In this document: positions 39,205 to 50,050 of the stretch, one piece after another
Numbering within the stretch: the first letter of the stretch is position 1
Layout of the letters: each line of letters begins with the position of its first letter
Assembly: GCF_000344175.1 (NCBI RefSeq)
Contig: NZ_ALWW01000003.1
Location: forward strand, 26-64,025
From: Listeria fleischmannii subsp. fleischmannii LU2006-1
GTDB lineage: Bacteria > Bacillota > Bacilli > Lactobacillales > Listeriaceae
Reading direction: 5' to 3'
Length of the DNA stretch: 64,000 nt
Program-made: the position numbers and the translations under genes
Notes under the pieces: generated by a model
What the model saw: only the letters and a program-made list of their open reading frames with translations
Told to the model about the DNA's origin: nothing
The model's database searches: none

Positions 39205-40206
39205 ATGAGTGTAACGATTCGAGAAATTGCGGAAAAAACAGGTGTTTCCATTACAGCTATTTCGCAAATTTTAAATGGAAAAGGGGAAAGATTCAGCGAA
39301 ACAACAAAAAATCGTGTCTTAAAAGCAGCAAAAGATATGGCATATAAACCTAATTTTTTTGCCAAAAATATGATTACCAATCATACCAATACAATTGGTA
39401 TGGTAGTACCAGAAGTGACAGATGCTTTTTTCTCACAAATGGTAAAAGGGGCAGAAGACTATTTAAATCGGCATGACTACATGATCATGCTCTGTAATTC
39501 ATCCAACGATAAAGAGCGCGAAGACAGGTATGTAGAAGAACTTTTACACCGGGCAGTAGACGGACTTATTATCGCGAGTCCTAACATATTAGCGTCAGAA
39601 GTTTTTGAGCGATTGCAAGAGAAAAAGAAGCCATATATTTTACTGGATAGACAGCGAAATGAGCAAAAAGAAGGTAGAATAGCAGTAGATGACTTTGAAG
39701 GTGGCTATATGGCGACCAAACATTTACATAAATTAGGACATACGAAAATTGGTATTATTATTTCAGATAACTCTTTTTACAATGTTTTTGAGCGCTATGA
39801 AGGTTATTTAGCTTGTATGAAAGAAGCGGGGATAACGGTCTCGAAAGATTGGATTGTGAGTGGGAATCAAACCATGCAAGGTGGCTTTCTGGCGGGAGAA
39901 AAGTTGCTTGAAAGTGGCGTCACGGCCGTTTTTGCGACCAATGATTTAATGGCAGTAGGACTATATCGTTTTCTTTTTGATAAAGGGGTAAAAATTCCAG
40001 AAGATTTATCTGTCATAGGTTTTGATGATATCGAACTTTCGGAATTTATGGTACCACCACTAACAACAGTTCGTCAGCCAATCTATGAAATTGGTGCCGT
40101 TGCCGCCGAATTTCTACTCCGTAAAATTGCATACCCCGAAGAAAAAATGAATAATCGCTTGCTCGATCTTACATTAATTGAACGCGGAAGTACAACAAAG
40201 ATTTGA
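39205..40206 (+). CDS. LacI-family transcriptional regulator
   Basis: 333 aa from ATG at 39205 with GTGGGGGA. N-terminal helix-turn-helix VTIREIAEKTGVSITAISQILNG (core TIREIAEKTGVS) with the hinge helix KNRVLKAAKDMAYKPN. The periplasmic-binding-like effector domain runs from about residue 60 (TIGMVVPEVTDAFFSQ). Lies between deoC and pdp as in L. monocytogenes (from memory), so it probably responds to a deoxyribonucleoside or deoxyribose phosphate and controls these two genes. Confidence 0.92.
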   Translation: MSVTIREIAEKTGVSITAISQILNGKGERFSETTKNRVLKAAKDMAYKPNFFAKNMITNHTNTIGMVVPEVTDAFFSQMVKGAEDYLNRHDYMIMLCNSSNDKEREDRYVEELLHRAVDGLIIASPNILASEVFERLQEKKKPYILLDRQRNEQKEGRIAVDDFEGGYMATKHLHKLGHTKIGIIISDNSFYNVFERYEGYLACMKEAGITVSKDWIVSGNQTMQGGFLAGEKLLESGVTAVFATNDLMAVGLYRFLFDKGVKIPEDLSVIGFDDIELSEFMVPPLTTVRQPIYEIGAVAAEFLLRKIAYPEEKMNNRLLDLTLIERGSTTKI

Positions 40207-40245
40207 CAGACATCGGAGGCTTCCAGTATAGTGAAAATATCGAAT

Positions 40246-40275
40246 TGATTTTAATCAAAAGTAAAACGGTTTACT
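40246..40275 (+). promoter_or_regulatory. palindromes before pdp: LacI-type operator candidate
   Basis: AGTAAAACGGTTTACT (40260-40275) is a near-perfect palindrome with a central CG, typical of LacI-family operators. TTGATTTTAATCAA (40246-40259) directly precedes it. They lie 37-66 bases before the pdp start. Confidence 0.6.
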
Positions 40276-40311
40276 AAAAATGTAACCGATATCAATAAAG
40301 GAGTGGTCAGT

Positions 40312-41613
40312 GTGAGAATGGTCGATATTATTTCAAAAAAAAGAGACGGACACGAACTTACTACCGAGGAAATTAATTTTTTTATCAAAGAATATACAGT
40401 AGGGAACATTCCCGATTACCAAGTGAGTGCGCTACTAATGGCGATTTATTTTGAAGACATGACAGATCAAGAACGGGCGGCTATGACAATGGCTATGGTA
40501 AATTCAGGCGAAACCATCGATTTATCTGCTATTCATGGGATAAAAGTAGATAAACATTCTACAGGGGGCGTGGGTGATACAACAACACTTGTATTAGCAC
40601 CACTCGTTGCTGCCCTTGATGTTCCCGTCGCCAAAATGTCTGGACGAGGGTTAGGCCACACAGGGGGGACGATTGATAAACTAGAAGCTGTAAAAGGCTT
40701 CCATGTTGAACTAACAAAAGATGATTTTGTAGAACTTGTCAATCGTGATAAAGTGGCTGTAATCGGTCAGTCTGGCAATTTAACACCTGCTGATAAAAAA
40801 CTTTATGCCCTTCGTGACGTGACCGGAACTGTTGATTCCATACCACTCATTGCAAGCTCGATTATGAGTAAAAAAATCGCTGCAGGCGCTGATGCCATCT
40901 GTTTAGATGTAAAAACTGGTGCAGGTGCATTTATGAAAACGGATGAAGAGGCCGAAAATTTAGCAAAAGCAATGGTTCGAATCGGCCATAATGTGGGCAG
41001 AAAAACGATGGCCGTTATATCGGATATGTCACAACCACTCGGATATGCAATCGGCAATGCACTAGAAGTAAAAGAAGCCATTGACACGTTAAAAGGAGAA
41101 GGTCCAGAAGATTTAACAGAGCTCGTATTAGTTCTAGGAAGTCAGATGGTAGTTTTAGCCAATCAAGCAGAAAATCTTGAAGAGGCACGTGAAAAATTAA
41201 TCGCTGTCATGAAAAACGGCAAGGCCCTTCAAAAATTCAAGCAGTTTTTAGAAAATCAAGGTGGCGATGGAAGCATTGTAGACGCACCAGAAAAATTACC
41301 GCAAGCAAAGTATCAAATTGAAGTCCCTGCTAAAGATGAGGGTTTCGTAAGCGAAATTGTTGCAGATGAAATTGGCATTGCCGCAATGATTCTCGGTGCT
41401 GGACGAGCTACAAAAGAAGATGAAATTGATTTAGCCGTTGGACTTATGTTGCGCAAAAAAGTGGGCGATGCTGTAAAAATTGGAGAGCCACTTGTTACTA
41501 TTTTTAGTAATCGGGAAGATGTAGAAGCTGTCAAAACAAAAATTTATGAAAATATCCGTATATCAGACGAAGCAAAAACACCAACACTGGTGCATAAAAT
41601 TATAACGGAATAA
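40312..41613 (+). CDS. pdp: pyrimidine-nucleoside phosphorylase
   Basis: 433 aa from GTG at 40312, eight bases after [20 protein letters not shown] matches the family N-terminus. Signatures are [12 protein letters not shown] and the thymidine/pyrimidine phosphorylase block [17 protein letters not shown]. Phosphorolysis of uridine, thymidine and deoxyuridine yields (deoxy)ribose-1-phosphate, which after isomerisation feeds DeoC. Dimeric cytoplasmic enzyme. Confidence 0.95.
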   Translation: MRMVDIISKKRDGHELTTEEINFFIKEYTVGNIPDYQVSALLMAIYFEDMTDQERAAMTMAMVNSGETIDLSAIHGIKVDKHSTGGVGDTTTLVLAPLVAALDVPVAKMSGRGLGHTGGTIDKLEAVKGFHVELTKDDFVELVNRDKVAVIGQSGNLTPADKKLYALRDVTGTVDSIPLIASSIMSKKIAAGADAICLDVKTGAGAFMKTDEEAENLAKAMVRIGHNVGRKTMAVISDMSQPLGYAIGNALEVKEAIDTLKGEGPEDLTELVLVLGSQMVVLANQAENLEEAREKLIAVMKNGKALQKFKQFLENQGGDGSIVDAPEKLPQAKYQIEVPAKDEGFVSEIVADEIGIAAMILGAGRATKEDEIDLAVGLMLRKKVGDAVKIGEPLVTIFSNREDVEAVKTKIYENIRISDEAKTPTLVHKIITE

Positions 41614-41632
41614 TTAGCCTTAAAAATAAATA

Positions 41633-41668
41633 AAAACGTACCTTTCTACGTGGAAAAGTACGTTTTTT
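41633..41668 (+). terminator. rho-independent terminator of pdp
   Basis: AACGTAC / GTACGTT stem with internal TTC / GAA pairing, then TTTTTT. Confidence 0.87.
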
Positions 41669-42302
41669 GGCTTGTCATACTTATCATCAACGTTATTTAG
41701 TAGAAAAAATTCTGTCTATTTTGAACAAAAATAAGGTTGCCAATTTCTAGTTGAAACATTTAAAAATAGGAATATACGGTGAAATTTGTATTCAATTATA
41801 CTAAACTATATATAAAAAATTAAAAAAAAGTAACAAAAAGTTCATAAAAAAGGTGGATTTTTAGATAAACATTTCGTTATCGCTATTTAAAATAATACCG
41901 AGATGCTCTAAAATAAGTTTTGGTTATTGAGACAAAACAATCAAAACTGAAGATACTTGAAATTTTAAGAATAGTTGCTTTAAGGGTAATTTCATATCTC
42001 TTGAGAGAATAAAAAGGCAACCTTAAATCTGATTAATCTAAAGATTTCGAAAAATCAGTTGGTGTATTTTGGATTAATATAACCATTGAAATGCTTATTT
42101 AACCAACTGTTTGAACTCCCGAAAGTTAGTGGAGAAATGTTGTATGATGCTAAAGCCAAATAGTCATATCACTTAGCTATAAAATGAGAGGAGTTAGACA
42201 AGTTAATTCAAGAAAATCATTTAGAAATTTTATAAAAAGAAGGCTCTAGATTTTGAAATAGGGAACGAAAAAACTCAAATTTAATTAAAAGGAGAAATTC
42301 AA
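41669..42302. other. AT-rich non-coding stretch before the secreted Ig-repeat protein
   Basis: About 630 bases with no ORF that has both a ribosome site and useful length, visibly richer in A and T than its surroundings. No tRNA, insertion sequence ends or clear sigma-A promoter could be recognised. It presumably holds the promoter and a long leader of the downstream secreted protein, and it may be imported sequence. Confidence 0.5.
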
Positions 42303-45261
42303 GTGTCAAATAAAAAATTTAAAAAAAATTGCGAGCGGTGTTTTAACTGCCACTATTATTGCTTCAGCCATTACAACAAGTATGCCATTTAATGTTTTAA
42401 CAGCAAAGGCGGTAGAAGAAAGTGTTAATACTTCATCAGAAGGAGTAACTTCTGGTAATTTGTTTAACAACCATGGTTTTGTTGGAAGTGAAGGTACTCT
42501 TCCTGGTTGGAATGTTAGTTGGACTGCAGATGAACGACAAACTGCTTATTTGAAGGATTATAAATTCTATGATATGTCTGGTCAGTATTTAGAGAATTAT
42601 GTGACTCCTCAAAGTGATCAAAGTCTGGATCTTACCCATAAACGAGTTACAGATAATGGTCATATCGCTTATCTTAGACAAAATATAAATGTCATTCCTG
42701 GACATCGATATGCTTTGTCTATCGATTACAAGTATGTTTCAGGAGCAGCATTGGAAAAGGTTCAATTCCGTACAATTGATAGGAGAACTAATGCTGCACT
42801 TTCGGACAGTAGTTGGCTTTCAGCTGATAATCCGGTTGCTAAAACGTATACATCGACGGTTACTGCGTCATCTAATTCGTTGAGAGTAGAACTCAAGGTA
42901 ATTGGCTTTAATGATGCGATTGGAGTAGAAGGGACTGTTAACTTTAGTAATGTATCAATAGTGGACTTAGATGCGACAGATATCTCGATTGGTGCTATCA
43001 ATACTAAGAGTACAGCCGTAACTGGTTCGGCTACGCCAAATGCGAAAATAGATGTTTTTGCAGGTGAAGAAAAAATTGGATCTGGTACAACAAACGAAGC
43101 AGGTGAGTATACCATTTCTATCCCTCAGCAAGCTAAAGATACAGTCATCACAGCGAAAGATGACACAAGCAAGCTATCAAAGACAACAACAGTGGCACAA
43201 GGGATCAGTCAAACCACTATCGATCATCTAGAAGCGACAAGCACTGTTATTAGTGGGAAAGCAGAGCCAAATGCCAATGTGGAGGTAAGAAACAGTGAAG
43301 GTACGCTGATTGCGTCTGGGCAAGCAAATGCTAGCGGGGCATATAGTTTCCCTATTGCACGACAAGAATTTGATGATACTATTACAGTAACAGCCACTTT
43401 CGAAGGGCAAACTTCAACAGCAAGTGCAAAGGTACAAGATACCACAACACCAAGTAAGCCTTCGCTAAATCCAGTAACCGATCATGATACAAGCATTTCG
43501 GGCACAGGAACCCCTGGTGATAGAATTCAAATTACAATTGGCGGTCAAACATATACAGGCACCATTGATGCAGCAGGTAATTTCTCAATTGTTGTTCCTA
43601 AAATACCAGGTGGTACTACTATTAGTGTAGTCGAAGTCAACTCAAACAATCAGAATAGAAGTACTCCTACGGAAGTATCTGTGCGCGATACGACTTTAGC
43701 TGAACCTAGTATTGCTTCCATTAAAGCAGGCGATACAACGGTTATGGTGACAGGGGAACCAGGTGCTACTGTGAGTTTAACAACTCCTAGTGGAGAGAGC
43801 ATAACGAGAACGGCAGATGCGACAGGAAAAGCAAGCTTTACAATTAATCCAGCAAAAGCAGGGGATAGCTTTACTGCGACTCAAACTGGTGCAAATGGCA
43901 AAGCGAGTCCAGCTTCTACCGTTAATGTAACAGCAGTTGTAACAGCCGGAACGATTACAACAAAAGACTTCACACTCGGAAAAGATAGAAATATTGAAGG
44001 AACATACACAGGGGATGTGAAATCCTTCCGCGTGACGATTGATGGAACAACCTATCGAGGAGGAACTATTAATGCATCTAACAAAACCTATGCTTTCTAT
44101 GCGTTAGATAAAATTTCTAAAACAGGCACATTCACGATTGAAGGTTTAGATGCCAGCGGGAAAGTATTAAATACCAAAACAGGGACGATTGTTAGCACAC
44201 CTGGAACAGGAACCGTTGCAGCAAATGCCTTTACGATTCACCGTGATATAACAGTTACAGGAACAGTAACGGGTGATGTCAAATCCCTTGGTTTAGTATA
44301 TGATGGAAAGGAATATCGCGGTGGGACATTGAATAGTAACGGGACTTACTCCTTTTATGCTTTAAATACAATCACAGATAAAACGAAATCTGCCGTTATG
44401 TACGGATATGACCGTTTTGGCAACCGTATTGCAACTTCCACACTGACTTTGCGTGATGCACATGATATAGGTACAGGAACCGTTGCGGCAAATCCTTTTG
44501 TTATTGACCGGGATAAGACTATTACTGGACAATATACAGGCGATGTGAAGTCCTTTAGTGTAACAGTCGGAGGCGTGGAATATCGCGGTGGCACACTGAA
44601 TTCAGATGGAACATTTTCTTTCTATGCATGGGATAAAATCAAAAATACAACTGATCCGGTTGTGATGTATGGACTTGATAAAAATGGTAACCGTATTAGC
44701 ACAACATCTATCCGTGTAACAAAAGCAAGTGCACCTCTTACAAAAGGAAATGTAACAGCTGATGTATTTACAGTTGGAGAAGATAAATTTATGACAGGGA
44801 ACTATACGGAGGATGTCAAATCCTTTAAAGTGACCATTAATGGTACAGTTTATACAGGTGGTATGATTTCGGAAGGTCGTTTCAACTTCTGGATTGGTGA
44901 TAAAATTAAATCAGCTTCGGATACAGTGACAATTGCGGCACTCGACCGAACTGGTCGTGAATTAGATTCGAAAGCTGTTCAATTGGTTGCCGCTACACCT
45001 GCTGTAGGTACAGTTACACCAGCTACTTTCTCTCTGAAAACGAGTTCTGTAACAGGATCTTATACAGGGGAAGCAAAATCCGTTCGTTTAAACGTAAATG
45101 GGACAGTTCTACCAGCAGGTGGAAGTGTATCAGGCGGAAACTTTAGTTACTATGTTGGATTAAAAAATAAAGTTAAAGCCACATCAGATGACGTGAAAAT
45201 CGAATTACTTGATAAAAACGGACTTGTGATGGATACAAAATCTGTTACAGTGACTAACTAA
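42303..45261 (+). CDS. large secreted protein: CBM-like domain, Ig-like domains and five C-terminal repeats (signal peptide frameshifted)
   Basis: 985 aa from GTG at 42303 (AAAAGGAG nine bases upstream) if one A is removed from the 8-A run at about 42320-42327. This gives signal peptide MSNKKFKKIASGVLTATII..., cut after AKA at residue 36. Residues about 45-225 resemble a jelly-roll carbohydrate-binding module (NLFNNHGFVGSEGTLPGWNV part: LPGWNVSWT). Four bacterial Ig-like domains (Big_6 style, TGSATPNAKIDVF) cover 225-545, then five 85-90-residue repeats to the end. No LPXTG, GW, LysM or TM anchor is present, so the protein is probably released or held non-covalently. Surface adhesin or glycan binder is the likely role. 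Confidence 0.82.
43948..45261 (+). repeat. five tandem Ig-like repeats within the secreted protein
   Basis: Repeat starts at about 43948, 44203, 44470, 44743 and 45004. Shared pattern: G(T/N)VTA..F....D..ITG.YTGDVKSF.V...G..YRGG...S.G.FSFYA.DKI, followed by a second strand ending in D.NG..I.T. Units 2 and 3 also share clear nucleotide identity, suggesting recent duplication; unit 5 is the most diverged and shortest. Confidence 0.85.
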
Positions 45262-45301
45262 ATCGCAAATCATAGATTGGATATCTAAAATTAAGTCAAG
45301 G

Positions 45302-45340
45302 AAAGACGCTCTTTCAAATGAGAAAGAGCGTCTTTTTTTA
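45302..45340 (+). terminator. rho-independent terminator of the secreted protein gene
   Basis: AAAGACGCTCTTTC / GAAAGAGCGTCTTT stem with small loop, then seven T. Confidence 0.95.
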
Positions 45341-45502
45341 TAAAGTGATGTGTAATGTAATGATTTATCTCCTTTACTTTAAATGTGTAAAAAGTTTATT
45401 TCAATAGTTGTTGAATATGACTAATTTCACTTTCATTTGGAAACATAGAGATAGAATAGGTGGGAGTTTTTGAAGCTTTAAAGGGAAACACCGCATAGTT
45501 AG

Positions 45503-45715
45503 TTTACTGGAAAAGAATATGCAAGAGTAACTATTTACGACAATAATGGGGTTAAACAAGTTGATAAAAGTATTGAGGGAACGCATGCTACAGTTGGTTT
45601 AGAAGGTGAACATACAAATACTTTGGTTATTTATCATACAGAAGCAATGAAAATGAAGATGGAATTCTCTAAAGTAGATATATATTCTTTTTTTGATGTA
45701 TCCAAGCAGCGCTAA
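45503..45715 (+). pseudogene. 3' remnant of a mucin/carbohydrate-binding-domain protein
   Basis: An open frame of 70 codons directly after an in-frame TAG, with no usable start codon. It reads FTGKEYARVTIYDNNG, then DKSIEGTHATVGLEGEH and ends FFDVSKQR. The pattern of a small beta-sandwich with YARVTIYDNNG resembles the C-terminal carbohydrate-binding module (PF03272-like) seen in M60/enhancin-type and other secreted Listeria proteins; the assignment is tentative. A preceding short piece (FEALKGNTA, stop) may be another fragment. It sits between the Ig-repeat gene and ilvA. Confidence 0.55.
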
Positions 45716-45720
45716 ATTTA

Positions 45721-45757
45721 AAATCGCGAGCAACATAATAGTTGCTCGCGATTTTTT
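45721..45757. terminator. bidirectional terminator between the remnant and ilvA
   Basis: Perfect 13-bp stem AATCGCGAGCAAC / GTTGCTCGCGATT with a 6-nt loop. T run on the plus side and a TTTTAAATTT tract on the minus side, so it also closes the ilv-leu operon. Confidence 0.92.
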
Positions 45758-47024
45758 AAACTAATAGTGTATACAGCGTCTGGTTATCATTAATAGGAAT
45801 AAAACTTGGATCAAAAACTTCAAGCCGCTCTAAAAGTGAATTGTAGTCATCCTTATCGCTTAAAAGTACACCAATAATAACTGGGCCATTGCCACGATTG
45901 ACTTTTTTCGTATACTCGAATTTAGTAATATCATCACGAGGTCCAAGCACTTCACCCACAAATTCTTTCAGTGCGCCAGGGCGTTGCGGGAAATTAACAA
46001 TAAAATAATGCTTTAAGCCTTGGAAAAGAAGAGAACGCTCTTCAATTTCTTGCATACGATTAATATCATTATTTCCACCACTCACAACGCAAACCACAGT
46101 TTTCCCTTTAATTTTATCCTTATAATGCTCTAATGCCGCAACAGACAAAGCACCAGCAGGTTCCGCCACAATCGCTTGTTTGGAATACATCTCAAGAATA
46201 GTCTGACACACCTCGCCCTCAGGAACCGAAATACAATCATCCATAAACTTCTCTGCATGTTTAAAGGTGAGTTCGCCGACCTGCTTCACAGCAGCCCCAT
46301 CTACAAACTTGTCGATTTTAGGTAGGTTTACCGTTTGACCGGCACTAAGGGCCGCTGCCATCGAGGGAGCACCGCTTGGCTCGACGCCAATAAGTTGCGT
46401 GTTTGGGCTCGCTTCCTTCATAAAACTTGCGATACCGCTAATCAAACCGCCTCCGCCAATGGCTGCAAACATAAAATCAGCGTTTAAATTGGCGGCCAGA
46501 AGGTCTTCTTGTACTTCAGCAGCAACTGTTCCTTGGCCCGCGATAATATTTAAATCATCAAATGGCGCGATGAAGGTTGTGCCATTTTCTTTTGAGTAAA
46601 TTTTAGCAGAATCAGCAGAAGCATCGAATGTGTCGCCAGTTAAAATGACATCGACGAACTCGCCACCGAAAAATTTCACTTGCGATACCTTTTGATTTGG
46701 CGTTGTTGTGGGCATGAAAATGGCTGCTTTTACCCCCAATTTTTGACATGTATAAGCAACGCCTTGTGCGTGGTTGCCAGCGCTTGCACACGTGACGCCT
46801 TGTGCGCGTTCGTCTTCTGTTAGGCAGTGGATAGCGTAATAGGCGCCGCGGAGTTTAAAGGAGCGGACCCATTGTAAATCTTCGCGCTTTAAGAAAACTT
46901 GACAGTCATATTTGTGCGAGAGGTATGGATCCAATTCGAGCGGCGTGTGTTTGACAATCGATTTCAACACCTCATGCGCTTTTAAAACATCGGATTTTGA
47001 GACGAGTACATCAGCCAGTTCCAT
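45756..47024 (-). CDS. ilvA: threonine dehydratase (threonine ammonia-lyase), biosynthetic
   Basis: 422 aa. PLP-fold type II: Lys in SFKLRGAY, Ser/Gly phosphate loop [10 protein letters not shown] and SAGNHAQG. One C-terminal ACT-like regulatory domain (about 330-422, [14 protein letters not shown]), shorter than the two-ACT E. coli form. Converts threonine to 2-oxobutyrate, the first step to isoleucine, normally inhibited by isoleucine. Last gene of the operon, 15 bases after leuD. Confidence 0.95.
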   Translation of the reverse strand: MELADVLVSKSDVLKAHEVLKSIVKHTPLELDPYLSHKYDCQVFLKREDLQWVRSFKLRGAYYAIHCLTEDERAQGVTCASAGNHAQGVAYTCQKLGVKAAIFMPTTTPNQKVSQVKFFGGEFVDVILTGDTFDASADSAKIYSKENGTTFIAPFDDLNIIAGQGTVAAEVQEDLLAANLNADFMFAAIGGGGLISGIASFMKEASPNTQLIGVEPSGAPSMAAALSAGQTVNLPKIDKFVDGAAVKQVGELTFKHAEKFMDDCISVPEGEVCQTILEMYSKQAIVAEPAGALSVAALEHYKDKIKGKTVVCVVSGGNNDINRMQEIEERSLLFQGLKHYFIVNFPQRPGALKEFVGEVLGPRDDITKFEYTKKVNRGNGPVIIGVLLSDKDDYNSLLERLEVFDPSFIPINDNQTLYTLLV

Positions 47025-47039
47025 TTTTTCACAACCTTT

Positions 47040-47621
47040 CTATTTTGATTCGATTTTTGTTTCATACGCCATTATGGCATCTAAATGTTCCAGTGTAATC
47101 GCAATATCATCGAGCCCATTTAGAAATTTTTCTTTCCAAGTCGGGTCAATTGAAAACTCGAAACGTCCCACTGAACTTTCAACATATTGATGGGGTAAAT
47201 CAATGACAATTTGTTCATCGGCTGAAATTTCGGCGAGCTTTGTGCGCGCTTCTTTCGGTAAAACAATCGGGAGGACCCCGTTTTTGGTGCAATTCATATA
47301 AAAAATGTCGCTATAGCCACCTGCAATAATAACGCGAAAACCGTAATCAAGTAGTGCCCAAGCAGCATGTTCACGCGATGAGCCACAACCAAAATTCTCA
47401 CCTGTGACTAAAATGGTCGCATTTTTACGACTAGGGGCATTGAGAGGAAAGTCCGGATTAGGTTTACGATTAGGCAAGTAGCGCCACTCATCAAATAAAA
47501 ATTCGCCAAATCCTGTTTTTTCAATACGTTTTAAAAATGTTTTTGGAATAATTTGATCCGTATCTATATTGTCGTTCATTAGTGCAACGGTTTGCCCTTT
47601 ATGAATTTGAATGGCTTCCAC
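47040..47621 (-). CDS. leuD: 3-isopropylmalate dehydratase small subunit
   Basis: 193 aa from GTG after AAGGAGGCGGTG. Swivelling aconitase-like domain: [17 protein letters not shown] and [17 protein letters not shown] (core [11 protein letters not shown]). Forms the isomerase with LeuC that interconverts 2- and 3-isopropylmalate. Overlaps leuC by 23 bases, consistent with coupled translation of the two subunits. Confidence 0.97.
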   Translation of the reverse strand: MEAIQIHKGQTVALMNDNIDTDQIIPKTFLKRIEKTGFGEFLFDEWRYLPNRKPNPDFPLNAPSRKNATILVTGENFGCGSSREHAAWALLDYGFRVIIAGGYSDIFYMNCTKNGVLPIVLPKEARTKLAEISADEQIVIDLPHQYVESSVGRFEFSIDPTWKEKFLNGLDDIAITLEHLDAIMAYETKIESK

Positions 47622-48996
47622 TAATCACCGCCTCCTTTCTAACGTCAACAAATCTTCCGTGAATCGCAGCAACAGCGGCCATGGCAGGGGAGACAAGATG
47701 TGTTCTTGCACCTTTACCTTGCCGGCCTTCAAAATTTCGATTTGACGTAGAGGCACAGTGCACCCCGTCTGGCACTTGGTCTGGATTCATACCAAGACAC
47801 ATCGAGCAACCGGGCTCACGCCATTCAAAACCAGCTTCTTTAAATATTTGGTCCAGCCCTCTTTTTTCGGCTTCAAAACGGACTTTGCGCGAACCTGGGA
47901 CGACTAGTGCGCGAATACCCGGCCTCACTTTTTTTCCCGCAATGATTTTAGCAGCTTCTTCAAGATCTGAAAGACGGGCATTTGTGCAAGAACCAATAAA
48001 AACATATCCAAGTTCGATGTCCTCGGCACGTTCGCCGGGATTTAGTCCCATATAAGAGTAGGCACGTTCATCATTTAAATTTTGTGTAGGGGGAAAGGGC
48101 TGTGAGATAGGAACGCCCATTTCAGGATTCGTGCCCCAAGTAACATACGGTTCAAGTGTTGAAACGTCGACTTGAATATGCAAGTCATAAGTCGCATCTT
48201 GATCGGTCTTCAAAGTTTGCCAGTCTGAAATTGCGGCCTCCATGTCTTGCGGAGCATATTCGCGCCCACGGACATAATCAAATGTCGTTTGATCTGGCGC
48301 CATCATGCCCATTTTTGCACCACCTTCAATCGCCATATTACAAATGGTCATCCGTTCTTCCATGGTGAGGTTTGCTATAGTATCCCCAAAATATTCGATG
48401 GCGTACCCAGTACCAAAACTAACGCCGTAAGTCGCAATTAGATGCAAAATAATATCTTTTGCATAAACGCCAGGTTGTAGTTTGCCATTAATTTCAATAC
48501 CCATTGATTTTGGCTTTTGTTGCCAAATCGTTTGAGTGGCAAATACATGTTCCACTTCACTGGATCCAATTCCAAAGCCAATCGCACCAAACGCGCCATG
48601 AGTGGCAGTATGCGAATCACCACACACAATCACTTTACCGGGTTGGGTGAGGCCAGTTTCTGGACCAACCATGTGAACAATACCTTGCCGCTCTGAGCCT
48701 ACATCTGCAAGCGTGACACCAAAATCGCGGCAATTTTTTTGCAAAGCTTCAATTTGCTTTTTCGAAACGAGATCTTGAATGTTAAAAATATCTTCTGTTG
48801 GCACATTATGATCCATAGTTGCAAACGTCTTATCTGGCCTGCGAACTTGCCGACCTTCCATCCTGAGTCCTTCAAACGCTTGAGGAGAGGTCACTTCATG
48901 AATAAGATGCAAATCCACATATAATAACTGAGGTTCACCTACTTCTCCGTATATCACATGACGGTCCCAAAGTTTATCAAAAAGTGTTTTACCCAT
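47599..48996 (-). CDS. leuC: 3-isopropylmalate dehydratase large subunit
   Basis: 465 aa with AAAGGAGGCG. Aconitase-superfamily Fe-S subunit: cysteines in [11 protein letters not shown] and in [10 protein letters not shown] provide the three 4Fe-4S ligands. Substrate-binding block [16 protein letters not shown] is present. Partner of LeuD. Overlaps leuB by 8 bases. Confidence 0.97.
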   Translation of the reverse strand: MGKTLFDKLWDRHVIYGEVGEPQLLYVDLHLIHEVTSPQAFEGLRMEGRQVRRPDKTFATMDHNVPTEDIFNIQDLVSKKQIEALQKNCRDFGVTLADVGSERQGIVHMVGPETGLTQPGKVIVCGDSHTATHGAFGAIGFGIGSSEVEHVFATQTIWQQKPKSMGIEINGKLQPGVYAKDIILHLIATYGVSFGTGYAIEYFGDTIANLTMEERMTICNMAIEGGAKMGMMAPDQTTFDYVRGREYAPQDMEAAISDWQTLKTDQDATYDLHIQVDVSTLEPYVTWGTNPEMGVPISQPFPPTQNLNDERAYSYMGLNPGERAEDIELGYVFIGSCTNARLSDLEEAAKIIAGKKVRPGIRALVVPGSRKVRFEAEKRGLDQIFKEAGFEWREPGCSMCLGMNPDQVPDGVHCASTSNRNFEGRQGKGARTHLVSPAMAAVAAIHGRFVDVRKEAVISGSHSNS

Positions 48997-50050
48997 TTGT
49001 AACGCCTCCTTTAATCCGTTTTTGAACTTCTTTTGTAAAATCAGTCGTTGTCGCCTGACCTTTTAAATCTTTTGTAAAAAACCCGGCTGATAGTGTCTCA
49101 CTAACCGCTGTTTCAAGTGCGCGCGCCTCAGCTTCCAAGTGGAAAGACTCGCGGAGCATCATCACCACCGATAAAATCATGGAAATCGGATTCGCCACAT
49201 TTTCCCCTGCAATATCAGGTGCAGAACCGTGGATGGGTTCGTAAAGGGATGGGCCATCTTTGGCAAAACTCGCCGATGGTAGCATTCCAAGCGAGCCAGA
49301 TAAAACGGAAGCCTCATCACTTAAAATGTCACCAAACATATTTTCCGTAACCAAAACATCAAACTGGGTCGGATTTTGAATTAAATGCATGGCACAAGCA
49401 TCCACGTATTGGTGATTAAGCGTCACATCCGGATACTCTTTTGCCACATCATTTGCTATTTGACGCCATAATTTACTCGACGCAAGAACGTTTGCTTTAT
49501 CGACAGAAGTGACTCTTTTTCTTCGTTTTTCAGCAATTTCAAACGCTTGAACGATAATCCGTCTAATTTCTTCCGCCGAATAAACGAGCGTATCCACCGC
49601 ACCACTATCATCAAAATGTTTCGGCTCCCCAAAATAGAGCCCGCCCGTCAGCTCCCGAACGATAACAAAATCAGAACCACTCACAATCTCTTGTTTTAAA
49701 GGGGAGAGGTGGCTAATACTTTCAGGCACCTGTACAGGACGAATATTTGCAAACAAACCGAGTGATTTCCGTAGAGCAAGTAAACCTTGTTCCGGCCGGA
49801 TTTTTGCATCATCCCACTTTGGACCGCCAATAGCCGCAAGTAAAATGGCATCTGATTTTTGGCAACTGATAAGTGTCTCTTCTGGAAGCGGCTGGCCAGT
49901 TAAATCGATGGCAGCACCACCAAACGCACAAGTTGTAATTTGAAAATCATGCCCAAATTGTTTTTCAATTTCCTTTAGTGCAGAAAGGCCTGCATCCATA
50001 ATTTCTGGACCAATCCCGTCACCAGGAAGAGCAGTAATCGTGTATTTCAT
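48989..50050 (-). CDS. leuB: 3-isopropylmalate dehydrogenase
   Basis: 353 aa with GAGGAGG. Beta-decarboxylating dehydrogenase: N-terminal [10 protein letters not shown], substrate motif [14 protein letters not shown], metal-binding [12 protein letters not shown] and NAD site GSAPDIAG. Oxidatively decarboxylates 3-isopropylmalate to 2-oxoisocaproate in leucine synthesis. Abuts leuA directly. Confidence 0.97.
   Translation of the reverse strand: MKYTITALPGDGIGPEIMDAGLSALKEIEKQFGHDFQITTCAFGGAAIDLTGQPLPEETLISCQKSDAILLAAIGGPKWDDAKIRPEQGLLALRKSLGLFANIRPVQVPESISHLSPLKQEIVSGSDFVIVRELTGGLYFGEPKHFDDSGAVDTLVYSAEEIRRIIVQAFEIAEKRRKRVTSVDKANVLASSKLWRQIANDVAKEYPDVTLNHQYVDACAMHLIQNPTQFDVLVTENMFGDILSDEASVLSGSLGMLPSASFAKDGPSLYEPIHGSAPDIAGENVANPISMILSVVMMLRESFHLEAEARALETAVSETLSAGFFTKDLKGQATTTDFTKEVQKRIKGGVTNG

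Noticed and set aside
42098-42115. PrfA-box-like TTTAACCAACTGTTTGAA upstream of the secreted protein
   Set aside because: Spacing and symmetry do not fit the TTAACA-N2-TGTTAA consensus, and it is about 200 bases from the start without a matching -10.
42184-42249. 21-codon ORF (MREVRQVNSRK...) before the secreted protein
   Set aside because: No ribosome site at proper spacing and no recognisable feature; chance ORF in AT-rich DNA.
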